From: Psychrobacter sp. M13 | GTDB taxonomy: Bacteria > Pseudomonadota > Gammaproteobacteria > Pseudomonadales > Moraxellaceae | Direction: 5' to 3' | DNA length: 64,000 bases | Assembly: GCF_030718935.1 (NCBI RefSeq) | Contig: NZ_CP132194.1 | Span: forward strand, 372,001 to 436,000 | Part shown: positions 54,395 through 64,000 of the stretch, in pieces | Position numbering within the stretch: the stretch's first letter is position 1 | Layout: the number at the start of each line of letters is the position of its first letter | The notes under the pieces: generated by a model | What the model was told of the DNA's origin: nothing | The model's database searches: none | What the model saw: only the letters and a program-made list of their open reading frames with translations | Position numbers and translations under genes: made by a program

Positions 54395-56614
54395 TTACAA
54401 CGAAGCCAAAGCTTCATTGAATAGTTTGCTTGGGCGCATGGCTTGCTCAGCCAAGGCTTCATCAGCGAGATAATAGCCTTTAATATCGACAGCTTTGCCT
54501 TGGGCACTATTCATCTCCTCGACGATAGCTCGCTCATTGCTCGCAAGCTTTTCGGCTAGCGGGGCAAACTGTGCTTTTAGATCAGCGTCTTTATCTTGCG
54601 CAGCGAGTTCTTCGGCCCAGTACATGGCTAGGTAGAAATGGCTGCCGCGGTTGTCAAGCTCGCCCGTTTTACGCGAGGGCGACTTATCATTTAATAATAG
54701 CTTTTCAGTCGCTCTATCTAAAGTGTCGGCCAGTATTTGTGCTTTAGCATTATCATCATTCTTAGCTAAATGCTCTAAAGACTCTGTCAAAGCCAAGAAC
54801 TCACCCAACGAATCCCAACGTAGGTGGTTTTCCTCGATCAGTTGTTGAACGTGCTTCGGTGCAGAACCACCAGCACCGGTTTCAAATAAACCGCCGCCTT
54901 TCATTAATGGCACGACTGATAGCATCTTGGCGCTAGTACCCAATTCTAGAATAGGGAACAAGTCAGTCAGGTAGTCACGTAAAATATTACCAGTAGCAGA
55001 GATGGTATCGAGACCACGAGCGACGCGCTCCAAGGTATAGCGCATGGCGCGAACCTGTGACATAATTTCGATATGTAGCCCTGTAGTATCATGATCTTTT
55101 AGGTAAGTTTGTACCTTTTTGATCAGCTCATTCTCATGTGGACGATAAGGGTCTAACCAAAAGATAACCGGTGTATCTGATTCGCGCGCACGGCGTACCG
55201 CAAGCTTGACCCAATCTTGAATAGGCTCATCTTTGACTTGACACATGCGCCAGATATCACCTTTTTCAACGCGCTGTTCAAGTAATACTTCATCTGTAGC
55301 TTCGTCGACAATACGCGCTATCCCTGCATCGCTGGCTTCAAACGTCTTATCATGCGAGCCATACTCTTCAGCTTTTTGCGCCATCAAACCAACGTTTGGC
55401 ACCGTACCCATAGTCGTTGGGTCAAAGTTACCATGCCATTTGCAAAAGTTAATCATCTCTTGATAAATACGTGCAAAAGTGGACTCAGGCATGACCGCTT
55501 TACATTCGTACATTTTGCCATCAGCGCCCCACATTTTACCGCCTGAGCGAATCATAGCAGGCATAGAAGCATCGACGATGACATCACTTGGCGAATGGAA
55601 GTTGGTGATACCTTTGGCTGAGTCGACCATCGCTAGACGCGGACGATGTACCTGACAAGCATGCAGATCACGTTCAATCTCTTCACGCTTACTGGCGGGT
55701 AGCTCTGCTATTTTTTCATATAGCGAGGCCATGCCGTTGTTGACGTTGATACCTAGCTCATCAAAGTAGGCACCATGCTTGTCAAAAGCGTCTTTGTAAT
55801 AGGTCTTGACCGCATGTCCAAAGACAATAGGGTGCGACACTTTCATCATCGTCGCTTTTACGTGCAAGGAAAATAAAATGCCCGCTTCACGGCAGTCTTC
55901 CATTTCACGCTCATAAAATTCAATCAGCGCTTTTTTACTCATGAACATCAAATCGATGACTTCTTTGTCTAGCAGCGCAATGCCTGTTTTGAAGACGCCG
56001 ATAGTACCATCTTCAGCCACGCGCTCCATACGTACGCTACGTGCTTTATCCAAAGTAATAGACTGCTCACCTTCATAAAAGTCGCCACTGTGCATGTGCG
56101 AGACATGAGTACGTGACCATTGTTTCCACTCGCCCATAGAGTGCGGATGCTTACGGGCATAGTTTTTGACTGCTTTAGGAGCACGGCGGTCTGAGTTACC
56201 CTCACGGAGTACTGGATTCACTGAACTGCCTAGACTCTTACCATAGCGTCTGCGTAGCTCAATCTCTTCCTCAGTTTTTGGATCGTCTGGGAATTCAGGT
56301 AGCGCATAGCCTTTGCCTTGCAGCTCTTTGATACAAGCTTTGAGCTGTTGTACAGAAGCGCTAATATTAGGCAGTTTGATAATATTAGTGTTGGGATCTT
56401 GAGTTAAGCGTCCGAGCTCAGCTAGATTGTCAGGAACACGCTGCTCATCTGTTAAATAGTCAGAGAACTCAGCCAATACACGCGCAGCAACTGAGATGTC
56501 ACTGGTCTCAACGACGACGCCTGCCTTGTCGGTAAAAGCTTTTACGATAGGTAAAAAGGATAGGGTTGCCAGTGCTGGGGCTTCATCGGTTTTGGTATAA
56601 ATAATTTTTGACAT
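54395..56614 (-). CDS. icd: Monomeric NADP-dependent isocitrate dehydrogenase, copy 1
   Basis: A 739-residue monomeric (type II) IDH converting isocitrate to 2-oxoglutarate with NADP. The family landmarks are [20 protein letters not shown] at the start, [98 protein letters not shown] and the C-terminal [17 protein letters not shown]. The upstream same-strand gene at 56921-59137 encodes a close paralogue. Several sites differ between the two, such as ITLDKARS against VTVDEPTD in the central domain. The ribosome site AGAGGA is good. Confidence 0.97.
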   Translation of the reverse strand: MSKIIYTKTDEAPALATLSFLPIVKAFTDKAGVVVETSDISVAARVLAEFSDYLTDEQRVPDNLAELGRLTQDPNTNIIKLPNISASVQQLKACIKELQGKGYALPEFPDDPKTEEEIELRRRYGKSLGSSVNPVLREGNSDRRAPKAVKNYARKHPHSMGEWKQWSRTHVSHMHSGDFYEGEQSITLDKARSVRMERVAEDGTIGVFKTGIALLDKEVIDLMFMSKKALIEFYEREMEDCREAGILFSLHVKATMMKVSHPIVFGHAVKTYYKDAFDKHGAYFDELGINVNNGMASLYEKIAELPASKREEIERDLHACQVHRPRLAMVDSAKGITNFHSPSDVIVDASMPAMIRSGGKMWGADGKMYECKAVMPESTFARIYQEMINFCKWHGNFDPTTMGTVPNVGLMAQKAEEYGSHDKTFEASDAGIARIVDEATDEVLLEQRVEKGDIWRMCQVKDEPIQDWVKLAVRRARESDTPVIFWLDPYRPHENELIKKVQTYLKDHDTTGLHIEIMSQVRAMRYTLERVARGLDTISATGNILRDYLTDLFPILELGTSAKMLSVVPLMKGGGLFETGAGGSAPKHVQQLIEENHLRWDSLGEFLALTESLEHLAKNDDNAKAQILADTLDRATEKLLLNDKSPSRKTGELDNRGSHFYLAMYWAEELAAQDKDADLKAQFAPLAEKLASNERAIVEEMNSAQGKAVDIKGYYLADEALAEQAMRPSKLFNEALASL

Positions 56615-56920
56615 GACAGTAAAATTTCCTCTTGAATGTTTTTATTTAGTGCTCTTTGATATCGCCATCAATAGTATATAACAGGAACGCTCTTGTTTCT
56701 AAGGCAATAAGATTAAAGTATAAGGTAATTGCTAATAGTCTCTATAAATAATAAAAATGACTCATATTATCAGGTTCAACAAAAACCCCAACACTCTTAG
56801 ATCATTAAGGTTTTATATTGTAGGCTCAGCTAAAAGCTAAGTTTAAAAGCTAAGTTTAAAAGCTAGGCCTAGAGCAAGTATTGTCGTTTATCACAACGCT
56901 TGCCTTTGACCGTGTTTCTA
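56615..56920. other. Spacer between the two isocitrate dehydrogenase genes
   Basis: 306 AT-rich bp with a 13-bp triple repeat at 56832-56870. A clear terminator for the upstream gene is not visible, and a promoter for the downstream copy is expected here. Confidence 0.6.
56832..56870. repeat. 13-bp unit repeated three times
   Basis: AAAAGCTAAGTTT occurs twice exactly and is followed by AAAAGCTAGGCCT. It lies about 50 bp after the stop of isocitrate dehydrogenase copy 2. Confidence 0.85.
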
Positions 56921-59712
<2,792 letters not shown>

Positions 59713-59973
59713 TTATTTTTCAGCTTCGACAATCACAACTCGATCATCGCGCTGCTCAGCTTTTGCCTCAGCAACATCGTCTATGCTGTTGCGTTCCATC
59801 TTATCTTCATTAGTTTGCGCTGCATTATTGCTACCAAGGGTTGACTCATCAGTGATCTCTTGAGCGTTATTGCAGGCTCCTAAAAGCAATGTGCAACCTA
59901 TGACAAGTATGACCAATGGTGTTTTGATGACTTTGGTAAAACTAGGTGAGCAATATGGTCGAGAGTTAATCAT
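59713..59973 (-). CDS. Small hypothetical lipoprotein
   Basis: An 86-residue protein with a lipoprotein signal: basic start, hydrophobic stretch VILVIGCTLLLGAC and lipidated Cys34. The mature part of about 50 residues is polar and acidic, rich in Asn, Glu and Asp, with no recognisable domain. The ribosome site TGGAGA lies 8 bp before the ATG, which supports a real gene. I do not know its function. Confidence 0.75.
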   Translation of the reverse strand: MINSRPYCSPSFTKVIKTPLVILVIGCTLLLGACNNAQEITDESTLGSNNAAQTNEDKMERNSIDDVAEAKAEQRDDRVVIVEAEK

Positions 59974-60027
59974 AGTATTCTCCAGATAAGTAATAAACTT
60001 CTATCTATCCTAGAATTGCCTATATCA

Positions 60028-60056
60028 TTTGCAAAAATCTAGCTGATTTTTGCAAA
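60028..60056. promoter_or_regulatory. Perfect 12-bp palindrome in a divergent spacer
   Basis: TTTGCAAAAATC and GATTTTTGCAAA are perfect complements around a 5-nt loop, between the divergent lipoprotein and DUF482 genes. No gene reads into it from either side, so an operator is more likely than a terminator. Confidence 0.5.
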
Positions 60057-60129
60057 TTGTGACAGCAATTGAGTAAAAGTTTGCTAGTCTAGAACTCATA
60101 AAAACTAATAAACAGTGATAATAAATAAT

Positions 60130-61500
60130 ATGAGCATGAGTCTACAGTATGCACTCGTCGGCGACATGAGCTGGCAGAATCGCGCCCAGTGGCAAGCTCC
60201 TGATACCCCTTTTATGAGCTTTGCTTTTTGGCAAGCATTGACTGATACTGGCGCTATCGGTGAGGCTGCTGGTTGGCTACCTATTTTTATATTGGTTTAT
60301 CGTCATAGTAATAACGATAATAATACCGATGCCGATATAGATGTTCATAAAAATGAGATAAATTTAGATGTAATGCAGCCTGTGGCGGTGATGCCAGTGT
60401 TCGTCAAAGGTCATCATCGTGGCGAGTTTGTTTTTGATTATGCGTGGGCAGAGGCTTATGCGCGCTATGGCATTGACTATTATCCGCGTTTGGTGACCAG
60501 CTCGCCATATACGCCGATCACAGGTCAGCGTATATGGCTGACGGTAGGTCAAGCTTTAGACCGTGAGATTATACAAGCCATAATGGCAGGGGTTGATGAT
60601 ATCGCCCAGCAAGTTGGTGCATCAAGCTGGCATGGCTTATTTGTCACACCAGAATTAGCAAGACTTGCGGCCTCTACACAGACTGAAGTAGCCAAAGCTT
60701 TAGCCAATAATCACAGTATCAGTCAAGATAAAGAGACTATTGGTGATGACGATAGTGCTTTTACAACACCTATATTAGAGCGGCAAGGTTGTCAGTTTTT
60801 ATGGCAGAATAAAAACTTAACTAGCAACAATAAGCCATTTACCGGCTTTGATGATTTCTTGGCTACTTTAAAAGCCAAAAAGCGCAAGACCATCCGCGCT
60901 GAACGTCGAAAGGTCGCTGAGCAAGGTATTGAGTGTGTGCGTAAGTGTGGCAATGCTATCACTGACGCTGATTGGTCAGCGTTTTATCATTGTTACGTGA
61001 TGACTTATGCGGTACGTGGTCAGCAGCCTTATTTGACCGCTGAATTCTTTGATTCTCTTGCAGTTAGCATGCCTGAGCACATAATGCTTGCGCAAGCGCT
61101 CGATAGTGATGGTGAGATTATTGCGAGTAGTTTATTTCTCTACGACAAGGTTGATAGCGATGAAAATAATAAAGCCACCTTGTACGGTCGCTATTGGGGC
61201 GCGCTTGGCGAGTACGATAGTTTGCACTTTGAGCTGTGTTACTACCAAGGTATCGAATTTGCTATTGAGCAAGGCTTAACTTACTTTGATCCTGGTACTC
61301 AAGGCGAGCATAAACTGGTCCGTGGCTTTATCCCGACGACTACGCACTCCTTGCATCGTATCTATGATGCGCGTTTTATTCCTGCGATAGCGAATTTCTG
61401 TATTGAGGATAGAGGACGGATGGCGCAGTATCGCGCACAGGCTCATGAGGCGCTACCTTTTAATCAAGATAACATGCCTACGTTCGATAGCGATGTATAA
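60130..61500 (+). CDS. DUF482/COG3146 GNAT-type N-acyltransferase-like protein
   Basis: A 456-residue protein with two GNAT-like folds, resembling peptidoglycan bridge (FemAB-like) acyltransferases. Family motifs are PVFVKGHHRGEFVFDYAWAEAY, YYPRLVTSSPYTPITGQRI, FLATLKAKKRKTIRAERRKV and FDPGTQGEHKLVRGFIP. The substrate is not known. A stretch near residues 190-235 is polar and shows weak family similarity. I chose the ATG at 60130; a GTG at 60115 would add five residues, and neither has a good ribosome site. It is 39 bp before ubiC and probably cotranscribed with it. Confidence 0.9.
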   Translation: MSMSLQYALVGDMSWQNRAQWQAPDTPFMSFAFWQALTDTGAIGEAAGWLPIFILVYRHSNNDNNTDADIDVHKNEINLDVMQPVAVMPVFVKGHHRGEFVFDYAWAEAYARYGIDYYPRLVTSSPYTPITGQRIWLTVGQALDREIIQAIMAGVDDIAQQVGASSWHGLFVTPELARLAASTQTEVAKALANNHSISQDKETIGDDDSAFTTPILERQGCQFLWQNKNLTSNNKPFTGFDDFLATLKAKKRKTIRAERRKVAEQGIECVRKCGNAITDADWSAFYHCYVMTYAVRGQQPYLTAEFFDSLAVSMPEHIMLAQALDSDGEIIASSLFLYDKVDSDENNKATLYGRYWGALGEYDSLHFELCYYQGIEFAIEQGLTYFDPGTQGEHKLVRGFIPTTTHSLHRIYDARFIPAIANFCIEDRGRMAQYRAQAHEALPFNQDNMPTFDSDV

Positions 61501-61539
61501 AGGTTTGATAGCAATGTACCAATGTAGTGGCGGTGGATT

Positions 61540-62040
61540 ATGTCTGATATAAGTAAAACTATCATTGCCAAAACGTCACCACCGATAGCGTTACTACCTT
61601 GGCTTGAGGCCAAAGGCTCTTTGACGGCATTATTTGAGGCAAAAGCAGGGCAGCCACTGCGAGTTGAGCGCCAGTTCGAGGGCTATAAGCGGCTATCGTT
61701 AAGCCAAAAGCGGCAATTGGGCTTGCAAGGCTCAGCGCTCAATCGTCCTCTGATGGCTTGGGTACGTGAGGTGCAGCTATATGGTGATAGCGATCAGCCT
61801 TGGGTGTGGGCGCAAAGTATCTTTCCTCTAACCAGCCTGCAAGGTCAAGCCCGTCGCTTGCAACAGCTAAAGGGCACGCCTATCGGTTACGTGTTATTTA
61901 AGCGCAACCGTACTTTGCCCAATCAGCGGATTATTAAGAACACGGCTAAAGGCTGGCAACGACAGACGTATTACGATTGGTATGGGCGCAAAGTGCTTAT
62001 TAGCGAGACCTTTTTGTCTGATTTTTTGGTCACAGTGTAG
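61540..62040 (+). CDS. ubiC: Chorismate lyase UbiC
   Basis: UbiC removes pyruvate from chorismate to give 4-hydroxybenzoate, the first committed step of ubiquinone synthesis. The 166-residue protein has the family landmarks LPWLEAKGSLTALFE, VREVQLYGDSDQPWVWAQSIFPLTSL, GTPIGYVLFKRN and the C-terminal YDWYGRKVLISETFL, with the Arg and Glu residues that bind chorismate in the family. The usual partner ubiA is not adjacent. It follows the DUF482 gene closely. Confidence 0.93.
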   Translation: MSDISKTIIAKTSPPIALLPWLEAKGSLTALFEAKAGQPLRVERQFEGYKRLSLSQKRQLGLQGSALNRPLMAWVREVQLYGDSDQPWVWAQSIFPLTSLQGQARRLQQLKGTPIGYVLFKRNRTLPNQRIIKNTAKGWQRQTYYDWYGRKVLISETFLSDFLVTV

Positions 62041-62414
62041 ATTTTGAAAAACAAGATCGACATAGATAATCAGCCATTATTATTTAAAACTAATAACTGA
62101 ATAGGTAGCTAATAAGACGTAACGCTAAGTTAGTCTAGTATCAACCCTATGATATTGCTAACTATTTAATTCAGTGATGATGTCATAAAAAACTCTCAGC
62201 TATAGCTGAGAGTTTTTGCTCTCATACCGTAAAGTTTCATGTTACACTTGCTTCACAGCAAAACGTATGGCGCAATATGATGTAAAGAAGCCTCAAAATT
62301 ATTGCTAAATAAAGTAAACCAACGCTAGGCTAGATTTTAGATTACTAGCGTCTTTATTAATAGACTTTCTCTGATATACATTTTCTAATAAAAGTCACTC
62401 TATAGGACATAACT
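62041..62414. other. Spacer between ubiC and glyA
   Basis: 374 bp holding the ubiC terminator at 62188-62217 and the glyA leader. I looked for a glycine-type riboswitch and saw no convincing tandem-aptamer pattern. Confidence 0.6.
62188..62217 (+). terminator. Terminator after ubiC
   Basis: AAAAACTCTCAGC, a 4-nt TATA loop and its complement followed by TTTTT make a perfect 13-bp stem. Confidence 0.88.
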
Positions 62415-63671
62415 ATGTTTAAAGATATCTCTATAAAAGAATATGATCCAGCATTATCAGCAGCTATGGAAGCTGAGAGCGTTCGTCAAGAAAACCATAT
62501 CGAGCTTATTGCTTCAGAGAACTACTGCTCACAAGCAGTGATGGAAGCGCAAGGCTCAGATCTAACTAATAAATACGCAGAAGGCTATCCAGGTAAGCGC
62601 TATTACGGTGGCTGTGAGCATGTCGATGTCGTTGAACAACTAGCCATCGACCGTGCAAAAGAGCTGTTCGGTGCTGAATATGTCAACGTACAACCGCATT
62701 CAGGTTCTCAGGCCAACTCAGCGGTATTTTTAGCACTGCTCGATGCCAACGATACTATTCTTGGTATGAGTCTTGATGCTGGTGGTCACTTGACCCATGG
62801 CGCTCATATTAACTTCTCAGGTATCAACTACAATGCGGTGCAGTATGGTCTAGTTGAAGAGACGGGTCTTATCGATTATGATCAAGTCGATAGCTTAGCC
62901 CGTGAGCACAAGCCTAAAATGATTATCGCTGGTTTTTCAGCCTACTCGCAAGTAGTTGATTGGCAGCGTTTCCGTGATATCGCGGACGAGATCGGCGCTT
63001 ACTTCTTAGTTGATATGGCGCACATTGCTGGTTTGGCTGCTACAGGTGCTTATCCTAACCCAGTACCATTCGCTGATGTCGTCACTAGTACTACGCATAA
63101 AACGTTACGTGGCCCACGCTCAGGGGTCATCATGTCACGTGATGATAAACTTGCTAAAAAGCTGAACTCTGCCGTTTTCCCAGGCAACCAAGGTGGCCCG
63201 TTGATGCACGTTATCGCGGCCAAAGCGATTTGCTTTAAAGAAGCGCTAGAAGATAACTTCAAGACGTATCAAGAGCAAGTCATCAAAAACGCTAAAGCGA
63301 TGGCAGCGGTCATCCAAGAGCGTGGCTATGAAATCATCTCTGGTGGTACAGAAAACCATCTCATGCTGATCAGTTTGGTTAAGCAAGAAATGACCGGTAA
63401 AGAAGCCGACAAATGGTTGGGTGAAGCGCACATTACGGTTAATAAAAACGCTGTACCTAACGATCCAAAGTCTCCGTTTGTGACTTCTGGTATCCGTATC
63501 GGTACTGGTGCTGTGACCACTCGCGGCTTTGATGAAGCAGATGTCAAAGAGTTGGCGGGTTGGATGTGTGATGTACTAGACTCGCGCGGTGATGAAAAAG
63601 TATTAGCTGAAGTATGCGAAAAGGTTGAAGCTATCTGTGCGAAAAAACCAGTGTATGCTAAGAATCAGTAA
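62415..63671 (+). CDS. glyA: Serine hydroxymethyltransferase
   Basis: GlyA converts serine to glycine and supplies one-carbon units to tetrahydrofolate. The 418-residue PLP enzyme has [37 protein letters not shown], the PLP Lys229 in [13 protein letters not shown] (the same number as in E. coli) and the C-terminal [11 protein letters not shown]. The ribosome site AGGAC is well placed. It seems to be a single-gene unit, ended at 63693-63725. Confidence 0.98.
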   Translation: MFKDISIKEYDPALSAAMEAESVRQENHIELIASENYCSQAVMEAQGSDLTNKYAEGYPGKRYYGGCEHVDVVEQLAIDRAKELFGAEYVNVQPHSGSQANSAVFLALLDANDTILGMSLDAGGHLTHGAHINFSGINYNAVQYGLVEETGLIDYDQVDSLAREHKPKMIIAGFSAYSQVVDWQRFRDIADEIGAYFLVDMAHIAGLAATGAYPNPVPFADVVTSTTHKTLRGPRSGVIMSRDDKLAKKLNSAVFPGNQGGPLMHVIAAKAICFKEALEDNFKTYQEQVIKNAKAMAAVIQERGYEIISGGTENHLMLISLVKQEMTGKEADKWLGEAHITVNKNAVPNDPKSPFVTSGIRIGTGAVTTRGFDEADVKELAGWMCDVLDSRGDEKVLAEVCEKVEAICAKKPVYAKNQ

Positions 63672-63692
63672 TATTTAGAATCGTATAAAAAA

Positions 63693-63725
63693 TAAACCGC
63701 TTAGCTTTTGCTTGGCGGTTTTTTT
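63693..63725 (+). terminator. Terminator after glyA
   Basis: AAACCGC and GCGGTTT, with additional partial pairing in the loop, are followed by a T run. Confidence 0.85.
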
Positions 63726-63775
63726 GTGGTTAAGGTTTTCAATTAAGAGTTGTGAATTTGTTGTAGGCAAATGAT

Positions 63776-64000
63776 TTAACTTAACTGCGCTAACCATAAA
63801 TTCATGGCAAAGCCAATAAATAGTAAGCCTGTAAAAGTGGTGCTAGCTACGATTAGTGTCGGTGATTGGCTGAATTTTCGAGAGAGGTTTTTACCTGAAA
63901 ATACCATGACGCTTAGATAGCTAAAACTAATGAGCTGTAAAATAATGGCTAATACTAAAAAAGACAAAAAAGGATAAGGATAAGTAGGCTCAACGAACTG
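63776..64000 (-). CDS. LysE/RhtB family amino-acid exporter, C-terminal part (partial)
   Basis: The reverse strand is open from the window edge to a stop at 63776, giving 74 residues. It opens with QFVEPTYPYPF, close to the QFVDP motif of LysE/RhtB transporters, and continues with two hydrophobic helices (about 12-32 and 50-70) separated by a basic loop, the family's C-terminal layout. Such proteins export amino acids such as lysine, threonine or homoserine; the substrate cannot be read from this end. The N-terminal half is outside the window. Confidence 0.75.
   Translation of the reverse strand, partial: QFVEPTYPYPFLSFLVLAIILQLISFSYLSVMVFSGKNLSRKFSQSPTLIVASTTFTGLLFIGFAMNLWLAQLS

Noticed and set aside
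62218..62414. Glycine riboswitch upstream of glyA
   Set aside because: No tandem-aptamer motifs or expression-platform hairpin could be recognised by eye.

Overview
This 64-kb stretch looks like ordinary chromosome from a cold-adapted gammaproteobacterium of the Moraxellaceae, most probably Psychrobacter. The call rests on protein style and gene order rather than on an rRNA gene: secA beside mutS, dsbC-hom, rne divergent from rluC, engB divergent from cytochrome c5/c4 genes, bamE divergent from fur, pilU-pilT divergent from a YggS gene, two monomeric isocitrate dehydrogenases side by side, and moderately AT-rich DNA with AT-rich spacers. No tRNA, rRNA, CRISPR array, prophage or complete insertion sequence was seen.

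Layout. 1-6.1 kb: mutS (cut by the window edge), secA, a lipoprotein gene, then two DUF2382 stress-type genes. 6.5-11.8 kb: a thiolase, homoserine dehydrogenase, DsbC and a DUF808 membrane protein. 11.9-18.3 kb: a very long RNase E gene, a 1.3-kb spacer, and rluC. 18.4-24.7 kb: a HAD phosphatase, engB, two cytochromes c, an unusual membrane protein overlapping rnfH, bamE and fur. 24.65-24.92 kb: a 265-bp miniature inverted-repeat element between fur and its terminator. 25-36.3 kb: pilU, pilT, a YggS protein, a CorC/HlyC-type protein, nadE, an AI-2E-family permease, pdxB, epmA and an NAD(P)-binding protein. 36.4-40.7 kb: purE, purK, a YaiI-type protein, a metallophosphoesterase and a rhomboid protease. 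41-44.8 kb: two paralogous envelope proteins, only the second with an OmpA domain. 44.9-52 kb: nagZ, prc, slyD and an M61 peptidase. 52-64 kb: a glutaredoxin-like protein, a DUF305 lipoprotein, rluE, two isocitrate dehydrogenases, a small lipoprotein, a DUF482 protein, ubiC, glyA and the end of a LysE-family exporter.

Most genes are housekeeping: protein export and envelope quality control (SecA, BamE, DsbC, Prc, NagZ, OmpA-like protein), RNA processing (RNase E, RluC, RluE), cofactor and nucleotide synthesis (NadE, PdxB, UbiC, GlyA, PurE, PurK), twitching motility (PilT, PilU) and iron control (Fur). No classical defence or mobile cassette is present. The things most worth a second look are the MITE 8 bp after fur, the paralogous envelope pair, repeated small tandem duplications (about 13-23 bp) in many spacers including one abutting the pdxB start codon, the large rne-rluC spacer, and several tandem paralogue pairs.
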